In this document: positions 27,197 to 38,239 of the stretch, piece by piece
Layout of the letters: each line of letters begins with the position of its first letter
Position numbering within the stretch: position 1 is the first letter of the stretch
Assembly (NCBI RefSeq): GCF_041504345.1
Contig: NZ_CP167894.1
Coordinates: forward strand, 2,294,001-2,358,000
Reading direction: 5' to 3'
Length of the DNA stretch: 64,000 bases
Source: Vibrio sp. BS-M-Sm-2
GTDB taxonomy: Bacteria; Pseudomonadota; Gammaproteobacteria; Enterobacterales; Vibrionaceae
The notes under the pieces: generated by a model
Database searches by the model: none
Told to the model about the DNA's origin: nothing
What the model saw: the letters and a program-made list of their open reading frames with translations, nothing else
Made by a program: the position numbers and the translations under genes

Positions 27197-27740
27197 ATCT
27201 ACCTTGAACAGAATTAAAGAGGGTCGCATTGTTGGTACCGAAGTTACCTTTCATTGCTTGCCCCTCAGTTTCAAAAAATGTACCGATCATATGGACCGGA
27301 GTCTCTGAATAAAAATCTCGGCTAGGCAGCTCAACAACCATTTTATCTGTGGTCATTGTATCGAAGCTGGCTTCTGGCAACAGGTTCTTTGCCACGACGT
27401 TGTCATAAAAAGTGACAACTTGATTCTCATCCATAATCGCGCGATCAGCGGTGACTTGCCATTCAATCGTGTGCCCTTCACGGAATACCGAAAGAACTGG
27501 GTTTTGAAAGTGCGTATCGCCAACCACTGAGTAGTGTTCTAAATACGTCGATTCAACCTGATAGCTACGAATACCGCTTTCGTCGTAGCTAATGTTGTTT
27601 AGACTTTTGCCACTAAACGCGGGTAGCTCCAAATTTGGAGCTACTTGTATCGTTGATGTTTGCTCTTTGTCGTACAGGTAATAGGTCGACCAAGAGGCAA
27701 TAAATATTAGTATTAAATAGATAATACGAGTAAAACTCAT
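27177..27740 (-). CDS. lptC: LPS export protein LptC
   Basis: A 187-residue bitopic protein with an N-terminal membrane segment (about residues 5-24) and a periplasmic jellyroll that receives LPS from LptFG and passes it to LptA. SYQVESTYLEHY and TFYDNVVAKN are family-like segments. It overlaps kdsC by 4 bp and lptA by 20 bp, in the conserved kdsC-lptC-lptA-lptB order. Confidence 0.93.
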   Translation of the reverse strand: MSFTRIIYLILIFIASWSTYYLYDKEQTSTIQVAPNLELPAFSGKSLNNISYDESGIRSYQVESTYLEHYSVVGDTHFQNPVLSVFREGHTIEWQVTADRAIMDENQVVTFYDNVVAKNLLPEASFDTMTTDKMVVELPSRDFYSETPVHMIGTFFETEGQAMKGNFGTNNATLFNSVQGRYETLTP

Positions 27741-28294
27741 ATGCTTAAACCTTTATGCATGTCGAGTTCATTTCTTGCTTGTAAAATAAGGTCGCAGACT
27801 TCACGTACCGCGCCATGCCCACCTTTAATGATTGTCACGTAGTTTGCACGCTTTGCAAGTAGTGGGTGACCATCTGCTACACAGACCTTCAAGCCAACTT
27901 TTTCCATCACAGGCCAGTCGATCAGATCATCGCCGATGTAACCCGTATTTTCAGGATTCACTGAAAGCTTATCGCAAATATCTTGGTATGCCTTAACTTT
28001 ATCGTCTTGACCTTGATAAATCAGCTTAATGCCGAGAGCAGTCATTCGATTTTCAACAATTTGAGACTTACGGCCAGTGATGATCGCGATTTCAATGCCA
28101 GCATTCATCAGTGACTTAATGCCGTAACCGTCACGAGTATGGAAGGTCTTCAGCTCTTCACCGTTGTTGCCCATGTAGATACGACCATCAGAGAATACGC
28201 CATCGACATCGCAAATTAGGAGTTTGATGTCTTTTGCGATTGCAAATACACCTGAGTCAACAGTGCCGTATAGAGTTTCGACTGTCTGTGCCAT
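27737..28294 (-). CDS. kdsC: 3-deoxy-D-manno-octulosonate 8-phosphate phosphatase
   Basis: A 185-residue HAD-superfamily enzyme without a cap domain. It hydrolyses Kdo 8-phosphate in the LPS core sugar pathway. The nucleophile motif is LLICDVDGVFSDGRIY, followed by IAIITGRKS and the metal-binding GYIGDDLIDWPVM. Its ATG overlaps the kdsD stop by one base. Confidence 0.95.
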   Translation of the reverse strand: MAQTVETLYGTVDSGVFAIAKDIKLLICDVDGVFSDGRIYMGNNGEELKTFHTRDGYGIKSLMNAGIEIAIITGRKSQIVENRMTALGIKLIYQGQDDKVKAYQDICDKLSVNPENTGYIGDDLIDWPVMEKVGLKVCVADGHPLLAKRANYVTIIKGGHGAVREVCDLILQARNELDMHKGLSI

Positions 28295-29265
28295 TACATT
28301 ACTCCAGCTTTCAATAAATCATGCATGTTTAGGGCGCCAACTAGTTTGCCATCTTGGCATAGCATCAAGCCATTGATGCTCTTCGCTTGCATTAAGTTTA
28401 AACCCTCGACTGCAAGCATGTTTGGATCGGCAACGGTAGGGTTTAGCGTCATCACATCGCCAATTTGAGTATTATGGATATCAACGCGTTTATCTAAGAT
28501 ACGGCGTAAATCACCATCGGTAAAAATACCGGCCATTTGACCATCTTGCCCAACGATAGCCGTCATGCCTAAGCCTTTTTGAGAGATCTCTAACAGAGCG
28601 TCTCTTACTAATGCATCCGGAGCAACAATAGGAAGTGCATCGCCTGTGTGCATGATGTCGTCTAATTTCAACAGCAGTTGACGACCTAAAGCGCCGCCTG
28701 GATGAGACAGAGCAAAATCTTGAGCGGTAAAGCCTCGAGCCTGTAAAAGTGCAACGGCTAGTGCATCACCCATCACCAAAGTAGCAGTAGTGCTAGTTGT
28801 TGGCGCTAAGCCCAGTGGACATGCTTCTTCTGGTACTGAAATTTGTAAATGGATATCAGACAAGGTCGCCATGTTCGATGCTGGCTTACCTGTCATGCTG
28901 ATGATCTTAATGTTCAAACGCTTTAATACTGGGAATAGGCTTAGGATTTCTCCCGATTCGCCTGAGTTGGATATTGCGATCACAATATCACCAGGTTCGA
29001 TCATGCCTAAGTCGCCATGTGCAGCTTCTCCTGGGTGTACAAAGAAAGCCGATGTCCCGGTACTTGCCAATGTGGCTGCGATTTTATTGCCAATGTGGCC
29101 TGATTTACCCATGCCCATCACAACGACTTTGCCTTTGTTGTTTAGGATAAGGTCGCAAGCTTTACAAAAATCATCATTAAAATATTGGTCTAATTGAGTG
29201 AGACCTGCAACTTCGGTTTCCAAAACTTGTTTTGCGACACTGCGGTAATCAAATGGCTGAGACAT
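28294..29265 (-). CDS. kdsD: Arabinose-5-phosphate isomerase KdsD
   Basis: A 323-residue enzyme that makes arabinose 5-phosphate, the Kdo precursor. The SIS sugar-isomerase domain (about 30-185) has VVVMGMGKSGHIGNKIAATLASTG-like sequence and the AISNSGESGEIL loop. Two CBS repeats follow (about 205-320). I start it at the ATG at 29265 with GGAG upstream; the TTG four codons earlier has no separate ribosome site. It heads the Kdo/Lpt operon. Confidence 0.94.
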   Translation of the reverse strand: MSQPFDYRSVAKQVLETEVAGLTQLDQYFNDDFCKACDLILNNKGKVVVMGMGKSGHIGNKIAATLASTGTSAFFVHPGEAAHGDLGMIEPGDIVIAISNSGESGEILSLFPVLKRLNIKIISMTGKPASNMATLSDIHLQISVPEEACPLGLAPTTSTTATLVMGDALAVALLQARGFTAQDFALSHPGGALGRQLLLKLDDIMHTGDALPIVAPDALVRDALLEISQKGLGMTAIVGQDGQMAGIFTDGDLRRILDKRVDIHNTQIGDVMTLNPTVADPNMLAVEGLNLMQAKSINGLMLCQDGKLVGALNMHDLLKAGVM

Positions 29266-29299
29266 CAAATACTCCAAGTACGGGAAGTTAAATCAACAA

Positions 29300-30265
29300 T
29301 TAAGCCGACATGTTCATTAGTAGGTAACTTTGGTAGACAACGAATGTTACGATTAACACGCCGCCTTCAATACGATTCACGCTACGAGATTTCCCTAGTG
29401 CCATGACCACAAGCAGTAGCGATACGCCCAGCATTACCCAGAAGTCGCGACCCATCGCAAACTCGCTCAAGATCGAAGGGTTTAGGATGCCCGGGATACC
29501 CATAACAGCAAGGATGTTGAATACGTTTGAACCAATGATATTGCCCACGGCCATATCATCTTCACCTTTCATAACACCGGCTAGTGATGCTGCAAGCTCA
29601 GGCAGACTAGTACCTACGGCAATGATGGTTAGACCAATCACAAGGTCGCTCATGCCAAAGTATTTCGCGATGATTACCGCATTATCAACCAGCATATCAG
29701 CAGCTAAAGGCAGGATGATCAGACCAATCACCACCCACATTGCGGCTTTAGGGTTGCTTACGCCCTCTGGGATTTCTGATTCTTGCTCGTCAAGGAAGGC
29801 ATCACCGTTCTTTTTCTCACTGCGGCTGATTTGTAGCATGGCAAACAAGAAAGCGCCGAAAAGAACAAATAACAACACGCCTTCGTAGAAACCCAAATGG
29901 TTATCCCAAAGTAGTGCGCCAGCTAATAAAGTGACACCTATCATCAAAGGTAGTTCACGACGAATTACGCCTGAGCTGATTGATAGCGGCTTGATAAGGG
30001 CTGTAATACCTAAAATTAGCGCGATATTGGCGATGTTTGAGCCTAATACGTTACCTACAGCGGTATCGGTTTTGCCATCAAGCGCTGCTGTAGCTGAAAC
30101 CATCATTTCAGGAGCCGAAGACCCCATTGCTAAGATCGTCATACCGATAACTAGTGGTGAGATACCGAAGTTGCGAGCAAGAGCAGCGGCACCGTAAACC
30201 AGCTTATCTGCACTCCACACCAAAAAACCTAGACCGATAATAAGAAACGCAATCGCTTCAAGCAT
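29300..30265 (-). CDS. yrbG: Calcium/sodium antiporter, YrbG type
   Basis: A 321-residue inner-membrane protein with about ten hydrophobic segments in two inverted halves. Each half has the CaCA family alpha-repeat: GMTILAMGSSAPEMMVSATA in the first and GLTIIAVGTSLPELAASLAG in the second. It exchanges calcium and sodium. AGGAATC precedes the ATG. It is upstream of kdsD by 34 bp, as yrbG is in E. coli, and divergent from mlaF. Confidence 0.93.
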   Translation of the reverse strand: MLEAIAFLIIGLGFLVWSADKLVYGAAALARNFGISPLVIGMTILAMGSSAPEMMVSATAALDGKTDTAVGNVLGSNIANIALILGITALIKPLSISSGVIRRELPLMIGVTLLAGALLWDNHLGFYEGVLLFVLFGAFLFAMLQISRSEKKNGDAFLDEQESEIPEGVSNPKAAMWVVIGLIILPLAADMLVDNAVIIAKYFGMSDLVIGLTIIAVGTSLPELAASLAGVMKGEDDMAVGNIIGSNVFNILAVMGIPGILNPSILSEFAMGRDFWVMLGVSLLLVVMALGKSRSVNRIEGGVLIVTFVVYQSYLLMNMSA

Positions 30266-30529
30266 GATGATTCCTAAAAAATTAATAAAAACGGAGAATT
30301 AACCGCTAATTTTGACCTGTTGCTAGATAAAAGGGAAGTCACTCGGCAAATTAATTTCCAGTTAGCTGGCAAGAAAGAGAGCTCAATAGATAATTTTCTA
30401 ATGCTTTCAAATCCCTGCATAGATTCCTGTTTAATATGAATTAATTGAACAGTGCTTTTAATTCTAAAGTAGACTCATTATTATTGCAGCCATAATTGGC
30501 GTTTTTTAAAGCAAGGAAACAACAAAAAT

Positions 30530-31324
30530 ATGTTGAACACTGAGCTTGTGAAAGTTAAGAACCTCAGCTTCTCACGCGGTGAGCGGGTTATTTTTGATGA
30601 CATTAGTTTAGAGGTACCTCAAGGCAAAATAACCGCAATCATGGGGCCGTCTGGGATTGGTAAAACAACCTTGCTGCGTTTGATTGGTGGACAATTACCG
30701 CCAGATGAAGGCGAAGTTTGGTTTGATGGCGACAATATTCCTGCATTATCACGTCGAAAGCTATATCAAGCACGTAAGAAAATGAGCATGTTATTCCAAT
30801 CTGGTGCGCTTTTTACGGATCTCAATGTGTTTGATAATGTGGCGTTTCCGCTGCGAGAGCACACTGAACTTAATGAAAAATTCATTCGTACCATCGTATT
30901 ACTTAAGCTTGAAGCGGTAGGCTTACGAGGTGCGGCGCAATTAATGCCAAGTGAGTTGTCCGGTGGTATGGCGAGACGAGCGGCGTTGGCTCGTGCGATC
31001 GCATTGGATCCAGAGCTTATCATGTACGATGAACCGTTTGTTGGCCAAGACCCAATTACTATGGGTGTATTGGTCGAGCTGATTCGTAATCTTAATCAAG
31101 CTTTGGATTTAACCTCTATTATCGTTTCTCACGATGTGCCTGAGGTAATGAGTATTGCTGATTGGGTTTACTTAATGGCTGATGGAAAAGTTATTGCATC
31201 TGGTTCACCTGACGATCTGTACAACAACAGTGATCCTCGAGTGCAACAATTTTTGCAAGGTGAAGCAGATGGCCCTGTGCCATTTAGATTCCCAGCAAAG
31301 AGCCTAGAAAAGGATTTGTTTTAA
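30530..31324 (+). CDS. mlaF: Phospholipid ABC transporter ATP-binding protein MlaF
   Basis: A 264-residue ATPase of the Mla system, which keeps the outer-membrane lipid asymmetry. Walker A is GPSGIGKTT, the signature [15 protein letters not shown] (MlaF-type), Walker [14 protein letters not shown] and the H-loop VSHDVPE. It is the first gene of mlaFEDCB, with spacings of 1-5 bp to its neighbours. The 264-bp gap to yrbG must hold both divergent promoters. Confidence 0.95.
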   Translation: MLNTELVKVKNLSFSRGERVIFDDISLEVPQGKITAIMGPSGIGKTTLLRLIGGQLPPDEGEVWFDGDNIPALSRRKLYQARKKMSMLFQSGALFTDLNVFDNVAFPLREHTELNEKFIRTIVLLKLEAVGLRGAAQLMPSELSGGMARRAALARAIALDPELIMYDEPFVGQDPITMGVLVELIRNLNQALDLTSIIVSHDVPEVMSIADWVYLMADGKVIASGSPDDLYNNSDPRVQQFLQGEADGPVPFRFPAKSLEKDLF

Positions 31325-31325
31325 T

Positions 31326-32105
31326 ATGATTGTTAAAACTATTGTGGGTGTCGGTAAGCGCACACTTGCGGTCTGTGAGTCATTTGGTCGAGCAAGCCTA
31401 ATGTTATTTGGGGCTTTATTTGGCATTCCGAGACTAAAAAATTTCCCTTTATTAGTTAAACAACTTTATAGCGTTGGCGTTCAGTCATTGGCTATCATCT
31501 TAGTTTCGGGTCTGTTTATTGGCATGGTGCTTAGCCTGCAAGGTTATGTGGTGTTAATCGACTACGGAGCTGAGGGTAACCTTGGTCAAATGGTCGCGCT
31601 TTCATTGTTACGTGAGTTGGGCCCAGTGGTGACAGCGCTACTATTTGCAGGCCGCGCAGGTTCAGCGTTAACGGCTGAAATCGGCTTGATGAAAGCAACG
31701 GAACAGATCTCTAGCCTAGAAATGATGGCTGTAGATCCTATTAAACGCATTATTGCGCCACGTCTTTGGGCTGGTCTTATCTCAATGCCACTGCTCGCTA
31801 TGATCTTCATGGCGGTCGGGATTTGGGGGGCTCAGTTAGTTGGTGTTGATTGGAAAGGGATTGACCACGGTAGCTTCTGGTCTGCCATGCAGTCTTCAGT
31901 TGAGCTTGGCCGAGATATTGGTAACAGCATGATCAAATGCATGGTCTTCGCTATCACAGTCACTTGGATCGCACTTTTTAATGGTTATGATGCAGTACCG
32001 ACTTCAGAAGGTATTAGTCAGGCAACCACACGCACTGTAGTGCACTCTTCTCTGGCGGTACTAGGGCTAGATTTTGTTCTTACCGCATTGATGTTTGGGA
32101 ATTAA
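31326..32105 (+). CDS. mlaE: Phospholipid ABC transporter permease MlaE
   Basis: A 259-residue permease with five to six hydrophobic segments and the MlaE signature [31 protein letters not shown]. It forms the inner-membrane core of the MlaFEDB complex. Only one base separates it from mlaF, and two from mlaD. Length and motif are typical. Confidence 0.95.
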   Translation: MIVKTIVGVGKRTLAVCESFGRASLMLFGALFGIPRLKNFPLLVKQLYSVGVQSLAIILVSGLFIGMVLSLQGYVVLIDYGAEGNLGQMVALSLLRELGPVVTALLFAGRAGSALTAEIGLMKATEQISSLEMMAVDPIKRIIAPRLWAGLISMPLLAMIFMAVGIWGAQLVGVDWKGIDHGSFWSAMQSSVELGRDIGNSMIKCMVFAITVTWIALFNGYDAVPTSEGISQATTRTVVHSSLAVLGLDFVLTALMFGN

Positions 32106-32107
32106 TC

Positions 32108-32599
32108 ATGCAACAAACTCGAAAATTAGAATTATGGGTCGGCACCTTTGTTATTGCCGGAATTTGCGCAATCTTAATCATGATCTTTCAAGTCGCTGAC
32201 GTAAAAGGCATTGGTTCGAACCATACTTACAATCTAAAAGCGACCTTTGACAACATTGGTAGCCTAAAAGTTCGTTCTCCAGTGAAGGTGGGTGGCGTCG
32301 TTGTTGGTCGAGTTAAAAGCATTGAGCTTGATACCGAGAGCTACCTTCCTGTCGTTGAATTGTCTATTGATGGGAAGTACTCACAATTTCCAGATACCTC
32401 TAGTGCGCAAATCTTAACGTCTGGATTAATCGGTGAGCAGTACATCAGCTTGGTTCCGGGCTTCATTTTTGACGATGAAGAAATGTTGGTTGATGGTGAT
32501 TCTATCGAAGACACCAAATCGGCATTAGTATTAGAAGATTTGATTGGACAAGTGCTGTATAGCGTTGGTGGCTCTGATGATAGCGAAGCTAAGGAGTAG
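32108..32599 (+). CDS. mlaD: Mla MCE-domain lipid-binding protein MlaD
   Basis: A 163-residue protein with one N-terminal membrane anchor (about residues 8-28) and an MCE domain (about 39-117: YNLKATFDNIGSLKVRSPVKVGGV). It forms a hexameric ring with a central hydrophobic channel in the periplasm. It lies between mlaE and mlaC. Length matches the short single-MCE class. Confidence 0.95.
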   Translation: MQQTRKLELWVGTFVIAGICAILIMIFQVADVKGIGSNHTYNLKATFDNIGSLKVRSPVKVGGVVVGRVKSIELDTESYLPVVELSIDGKYSQFPDTSSAQILTSGLIGEQYISLVPGFIFDDEEMLVDGDSIEDTKSALVLEDLIGQVLYSVGGSDDSEAKE

Positions 32600-32603
32600 G
32601 CAC

Positions 32604-33281
32604 ATGTTAAAGACGAATAAATTATTGAAGACTAATAACTTTTTGAAGATGTGGTTTCTGACAGTCGTCGCTTTTCTGATGTCGGCTCAAGCTTTTGCTG
32701 CAGAAGCGATTGATCGTACTCAGCCGTACCAGATGATGACTCAAGTAGCAGAAGTTGCATTTGATCGTTTGAAGAGTGAGCAAGACAACATCCACCAAGA
32801 CCCAGAATTATTGAAGGTCATTGTGGAAGAAGAGTTGATGCCTTATGTGAACGCACAATATGCAGCACTTAAGTTACTTGGACCGAACTTGAAAGGCGCG
32901 GATAGAAAAGACGTGGGCGTGTTTATCGATTCCTTCCGTAAATACCTGGTTTCTTCTTATGCCCAAGTGCTGACTCAATACACAGATCAGACGATTGAAT
33001 TTGGTCCAGAACCAAAAATCAAAGCGGATAGCCGTATTACCAGTATCAAGGTCGATATCATCGATACGCCGCGACCAAACATCAAGCTTGAATTTAAGCT
33101 TCGCAAAGACAAAAAGTCTGGCGAGTGGAAAGCATTTGATATGGTTGCCGAAGGTATTAGCCTGTTGTCGAGCAAGCAATCGGAGTGGAATACTAAGATT
33201 CGTCAAGAAGGCATCTTACAAGTTGCTGACGAACTAGAGAAATTAGCCGCACAACCGATTCGTTTTGAGAGTAACAAATAA
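32604..33281 (+). CDS. mlaC: Periplasmic phospholipid carrier MlaC
   Basis: A 225-residue secreted protein. The start at 32604 follows AGGAG with an 8-base gap and gives a long signal peptide ending MSAQAFAAEA. The upstream extension lies inside mlaD and is rejected. The N-region carries a short duplicated LKTNKLLKTNNFLK motif before the hydrophobic core, which is unusual but still compatible with export. The mature part has the MlaC segments VEEELMPYVNAQYAALKLLG and FIDSFRKYLVSSYA. Confidence 0.93.
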   Translation: MLKTNKLLKTNNFLKMWFLTVVAFLMSAQAFAAEAIDRTQPYQMMTQVAEVAFDRLKSEQDNIHQDPELLKVIVEEELMPYVNAQYAALKLLGPNLKGADRKDVGVFIDSFRKYLVSSYAQVLTQYTDQTIEFGPEPKIKADSRITSIKVDIIDTPRPNIKLEFKLRKDKKSGEWKAFDMVAEGISLLSSKQSEWNTKIRQEGILQVADELEKLAAQPIRFESNK

Positions 33282-33589
33282 TGAGCCATTCTCAATGGCA
33301 AGCACTAAGCTCTAAAGAATATCAGCTGCTCGGTGATATTGACCGAGACAGTGTCCCTGCAATCTGGCGTATATTGGAAAAGTGGCAAACAACGGAATCG
33401 AGCGTTGAAATTGACCTTAGCCATATAAATCGAGTCGATTCAGCAGGAATGGTGATGCTAATTCACTTATTAGAGCATGCAAAAAATCAAAACTGTCATA
33501 TAATGCTCAGTTTCGTGCCAGAACAATTGAGAACGTTGTTCCAATTGAGCAATATCCAGCCAATGATGGCAGAACACATAAAAAATTAG
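33281..33589 (+). CDS. mlaB: Mla STAS-domain protein MlaB
   Basis: A 102-residue cytoplasmic STAS-domain protein that binds MlaF and is needed for the transporter's assembly and activity. The central [23 protein letters not shown] is the STAS core. Its ATG overlaps the mlaC stop by one base (TAATG). It ends the mla set and is followed closely by ibaG. Confidence 0.92.
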   Translation: MSHSQWQALSSKEYQLLGDIDRDSVPAIWRILEKWQTTESSVEIDLSHINRVDSAGMVMLIHLLEHAKNQNCHIMLSFVPEQLRTLFQLSNIQPMMAEHIKN

Positions 33590-33602
33590 GCAGGAGCTAT
33601 TT

Positions 33603-35131
<1,529 letters not shown>

Positions 35132-35169
35132 CCTAGGTTAGTGGGTTCATGAATTAGTAAGATGAAAAC

Positions 35170-35203
35170 ATAAAAGTCGGAACCTTGGTTTCGGCTTTTT
35201 TAT
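35170..35203 (+). terminator. Intrinsic terminator after murA
   Basis: AAGTCGGAAC pairs with GTTTCGGCTT (one G-U, one mismatch), followed by six T residues. Confidence 0.8.
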
Positions 35204-35283
35204 AGTTGTATTTGCCGCAAGTAAATCTATTGCTCATTTTTGCATGAATAGATGAATTAACTTGGCGGTCGGTGAGGAACAAA

Positions 35284-36009
35284 ATGATAGCAATATTACG
35301 TATTTTCGCAGTGGCGATATTTGCGATTCTTATGTTTGTATTTGGTTGTGGCTACTGTTTATTAAGTCCACGTAACCCGAAACACGTATTTACCTTTGGC
35401 CGTTATTTCGGTCGCATGTCGAAGATCTTCGGCATGAAGCTAGAGCTTCGTATTCCAGAGGATGCCTACTCTCGCGGCCAACATGTTTATGTGGCGAACC
35501 ACCAAAATAGCTGGGATCTATTCACGATTTCATCAGCGGTAACGCCTAAAGTGGTGACGGTTGGTAAGAAAAGTCTAGTATGGATGCCTCTATTTGGTCA
35601 GCTTTACTGGTTGACGGGTAACATCCTCATTGACCGTGCTAACCGCAGTAAAGCGGTAGGTACGATTGATCAGGTCGTGACTAGTCTAAAAGAGAGTGAT
35701 GTTTCAGTTTGGATGTTCCCTGAGGGCACTCGTTCTCGTGGTCGTGGTCTGCTGCCATTCAAAACAGGTGCATTCCATGCTGCGATTGGTGCTGGCTTAC
35801 CAATCATCCCTATTGTGTGCAGCTCAACAGGTGGCGTGAAGCTAAACCGTTGGAACAATGGTCACGTGATTGTTGAAATGTTGCCACCAATCAGCACTGA
35901 AGGCTACGACAAGTCTAATGTTCGTGAACTGGCTAACCTAGCTCGTGAGCAGATGGCCGCTAAGTTGGAAGAGCTTGATAAAGAAGTGGTTGAGCTCAAC
36001 AAGAAGTAA
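35284..36009 (+). CDS. plsC: 1-acyl-sn-glycerol-3-phosphate acyltransferase
   Basis: A 241-residue inner-membrane enzyme that converts lysophosphatidic acid to phosphatidic acid. A hydrophobic N-terminus is followed by the HX4D box VANHQNSWDLF, the ILIDRANRSKA segment and the substrate-binding FPEGTRSRGRGLLPFK. I use the ATG at 35284, preceded by GAGG at a good distance; the GTG at 35272 sits inside that region. It is a single gene between terminators. Confidence 0.93.
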   Translation: MIAILRIFAVAIFAILMFVFGCGYCLLSPRNPKHVFTFGRYFGRMSKIFGMKLELRIPEDAYSRGQHVYVANHQNSWDLFTISSAVTPKVVTVGKKSLVWMPLFGQLYWLTGNILIDRANRSKAVGTIDQVVTSLKESDVSVWMFPEGTRSRGRGLLPFKTGAFHAAIGAGLPIIPIVCSSTGGVKLNRWNNGHVIVEMLPPISTEGYDKSNVRELANLAREQMAAKLEELDKEVVELNKK

Positions 36010-36029
36010 TTGAGCAAAACGCTGAATAA

Positions 36030-36063
36030 TAAAAAAGGTTGCCAAATGGGCAACCTTTTTTGT
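36030..36063. terminator. Bidirectional terminator between plsC and ridA
   Basis: AAAAGGTTGCC pairs with GGCAACCTTTT around a 4-base loop, with A-rich sequence before it and T-rich after it. Confidence 0.93.
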
Positions 36064-36121
36064 ATCTGATAAACACTCAGCTTTATGCTCAGACGCTTAC
36101 TATAGATTTAGGTACTAAAGA

Positions 36122-36511
36122 CTATTTGCGAACTGCAATAGCTTCGATCTCGATACCTACATCTTTTGGTAGACGAGCTACTTCAACACATGAGCGTGCA
36201 GGGTAGTTTGCAACGCCGTGCTCATCGAAGAACTTACCGTAAACTTCGTTTACTGTGCCGAAGTCGTTTAGGTCTTTGACGAATACTGTTAGCTTTACGA
36301 TGTCTTTTACAGTTAGGCCTGAAGCTTCTACAACCGCTTTAACGTTGTCTAGAGATTGGCGAGCTTGCTCTGCGATATCAGCAGATACTTCACCAGTTGC
36401 TGGGTTTACTGGGATTTGACCAGAAGTCAGTACCATGTTGCCAAGGTCAACGCCTTGTACGTATGGGCCGATTGCAGCTGGAGCAGATTCTGTGTGAAGT
36501 ACTTTAGTCAT
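36122..36511 (-). CDS. ridA: 2-iminobutanoate/2-iminopropanoate deaminase RidA
   Basis: A 129-residue YjgF/RidA enzyme that hydrolyses reactive imines released by PLP enzymes such as threonine dehydratase. The family end PARSCVEVARLPKDVGIEIEAIAV contains the substrate-binding Arg, and IGPYVQGVDLGNMVLTSGQIP is the N-terminal hallmark. It follows pyrBI on the same strand, as in E. coli, but a terminator lies between. Confidence 0.95.
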   Translation of the reverse strand: MTKVLHTESAPAAIGPYVQGVDLGNMVLTSGQIPVNPATGEVSADIAEQARQSLDNVKAVVEASGLTVKDIVKLTVFVKDLNDFGTVNEVYGKFFDEHGVANYPARSCVEVARLPKDVGIEIEAIAVRK

Positions 36512-36583
36512 TGGTTTATTCCATCAGTTATTAGATAAAAATCAATTTTCAGTGTGCCTTCAAATTTTGGATAGGTAAAGAGC

Positions 36584-36611
36584 AAAATACCCCGCATAGG
36601 CGAGGTATTTG
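36584..36611 (-). terminator. Intrinsic terminator after pyrI
   Basis: On the minus strand ATACCTCG pairs with GCGGGGTAT-type sequence (one G-U), followed by TTTT. It separates pyrBI from ridA. Confidence 0.75.
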
Positions 36612-36647
36612 ATAGTTTTTACATTCGGTCAGTGTTGCCGTATGGCG

Positions 36648-37109
36648 TTATCTTTCTGTCACGATCTCGCGAGAGAATACTTTTTCGCAATACTTACACT
36701 TTAATCGAATATCTTCTTTCTTTTCAAAGATCTTAAAGCTGCTTTCAACCGGTTCATTGTGAGTAATACAGTTGGTATTTGGACACTCGAAAACGTCGTT
36801 GATTTGATCAGGAAGTTCTAGGGGGAGCTTCTTAACTACTTCGTAATCTTCGATTTGGTTCACTGTTGCATGAGGTGCGTAAAGAGCCAGCTTGCTCGCC
36901 TGTTCTTCGGTGATAAACACATTCTCAATCTTGAGTAGGTCTTTCCCGCCTAGTGCAGAAGACGGCAGATTTAGGCCAATGGTCACGCGCTGGTGAGAGT
37001 TGTGCATGTCGAACAGTTTTAGCACCTTGATCCCGATGTTAGCTGGGATGTGGTCGATAACAGTACCGTTTCTGATTGCTTCAACTTTTAATTGAGTCTC
37101 TTTAGACAT
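36648..37109 (-). CDS. pyrI: Aspartate carbamoyltransferase regulatory chain
   Basis: A 153-residue regulatory subunit. The N-terminal allosteric domain ([22 protein letters not shown]) binds CTP and ATP. The C-terminal zinc domain has the four cysteines CPNTNC and CKYC that hold the zinc needed to contact the catalytic chains. It follows pyrB by 12 bp, and the pair forms the dodecameric enzyme. Confidence 0.96.
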   Translation of the reverse strand: MSKETQLKVEAIRNGTVIDHIPANIGIKVLKLFDMHNSHQRVTIGLNLPSSALGGKDLLKIENVFITEEQASKLALYAPHATVNQIEDYEVVKKLPLELPDQINDVFECPNTNCITHNEPVESSFKIFEKKEDIRLKCKYCEKVFSREIVTER

Positions 37110-37121
37110 GATATCTTTCCT

Positions 37122-38051
37122 CTACAGCGTTTCGTTAAGAACAAGGGCTAGCAATGCTTCACGAGCGTAAACACCATTCTCTGCTTGCTGGAAGTAGTAA
37201 GCGTAAGGTGTTTTATCGACATCGACAGTAATTTCATCAACACGCGGAAGAGGGTGTAGCACCTTCAGATTATCACGTGCATTTTCTAACAGAGCAGCCG
37301 TTAGGATGTATGCTGACTTGATATGTGCGTATTCTGACTCATCGAAGCGCTCCTTTTGAACTCGAGTCATGTACAAAACATCAAGCTCAGGAATGACATC
37401 TTCCATGTCCGTCAATAGTTGGTACTTGATTCCCGCTTCATCAAGCTCTTCGCAAATGTAGTCTGGCATCGCTAGAGCTTCTGGAGCCACGAAGTAGAAA
37501 CAGATGTTGTCGAACTTCGCTAGTGCTTGCGTCAACGAGTGAACCGTACGGCCGTACTTAAGGTCACCAACGAATGCAACGTTTAGGTTGTCGAGGCGAC
37601 CTTGTGTCTCAGCGATAGAGAATAGGTCTAATAACGTTTGTGTTGGGTGTTGGTTTGCGCCGTCACCTGCGTTAATAACAGGTACACCGTTTGAGAACTC
37701 AGAAGCCAGACGTGCTGCGCCTTCTTGAGGGTGACGCATCACGTAAGCATCAACGTATGAAGAGATAACCTGTACCGAGTCCGCTAACGTTTCGCCTTTC
37801 TTTGCCAAAGAAGTGTTACCACCACTGTCGAAACCAATCACATCACCACCGATGCGTTGAATCGCAGTTTCAAAAGAGAGACGAGTTCGCGTAGAAGGTT
37901 CGAAGAAGCAACTGGCAACCACTTTGTTCTTGATGAGTTCTGGGTTTGGTTCAGCCTTTAGCTGACCTGCCGTTTGAACAATTAATTCTAGCTCTTCACG
38001 AGAAAGCTCTGGAATTGAGATGATGTGCTTTTGATAGAGCGAATTCGCCAT
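37122..38051 (-). CDS. pyrB: Aspartate carbamoyltransferase catalytic chain
   Basis: A 309-residue catalytic subunit for the first committed step of pyrimidine synthesis. The carbamoyl-phosphate loop is [14 protein letters not shown], the 80s loop follows ([16 protein letters not shown]), and the HPLPR motif is near residue 260. I start it at the ATG at 38051 ([13 protein letters not shown], matching the E. coli start), with GGGAAG upstream; the GTG at 38066 would be part of that leader. A full attenuation leader precedes it. Confidence 0.96.
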   Translation of the reverse strand: MANSLYQKHIISIPELSREELELIVQTAGQLKAEPNPELIKNKVVASCFFEPSTRTRLSFETAIQRIGGDVIGFDSGGNTSLAKKGETLADSVQVISSYVDAYVMRHPQEGAARLASEFSNGVPVINAGDGANQHPTQTLLDLFSIAETQGRLDNLNVAFVGDLKYGRTVHSLTQALAKFDNICFYFVAPEALAMPDYICEELDEAGIKYQLLTDMEDVIPELDVLYMTRVQKERFDESEYAHIKSAYILTAALLENARDNLKVLHPLPRVDEITVDVDKTPYAYYFQQAENGVYAREALLALVLNETL

Positions 38052-38083
38052 GATCTTCTTCCCCACAATAATGTATTGGCCAT

Positions 38084-38114
38084 AAAAAAGCCCCCCATAA
38101 TGGGAGGCTTTAAA
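38084..38114 (-). terminator. pyrBI transcription attenuator
   Basis: On the minus strand AAGCCTCCC pairs with GGGGGGCTT (one G-U) around ATTAT, followed by TTTTTT. It lies between the leader peptide and pyrB, 33 bp before the pyrB start, so it acts as an attenuator rather than an end-of-operon terminator. Confidence 0.88.
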
Positions 38115-38223
38115 AAAGTGCTGAAAAGCAGAATAGACGGCCTGGTAAGCATCTTAGCTTACGAGCAATATTTGGTGTTTTCACAATATTACTATGTGTT
38201 ATCACAATATTGATTGGCGTCAT
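38110..38223 (-). CDS. pyrL: pyrBI leader peptide
   Basis: A 37-codon frame starting with ATG at 38223 and ending with TAA at 38110-38112, at the left base of the attenuator stem. The peptide begins [10 protein letters not shown] and ends [10 protein letters not shown]; the last codons are U-rich (CTATTCTGC, CTTTTT). This is the design needed for UTP-sensed attenuation: when UTP is scarce, polymerase stalls on the U-run, the ribosome catches up and blocks the terminator. It is too short for ordinary gene finding. Identification rests on position and architecture, not on sequence recall. Confidence 0.75.
   Translation of the reverse strand: MTPINIVITHSNIVKTPNIARKLRCLPGRLFCFSALF
38145..38162 (-). 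promoter_or_regulatory. Pause hairpin in the pyrBI leader
   Basis: GTAAGC at 38145-38150 and GCTTAC at 38157-38162 are perfectly complementary with a 6-base loop. The hairpin lies within the leader-peptide frame upstream of the attenuator, where a polymerase pause hairpin is expected. Confidence 0.6.
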
Positions 38224-38239
38224 TTTCACTACTCTCAGA

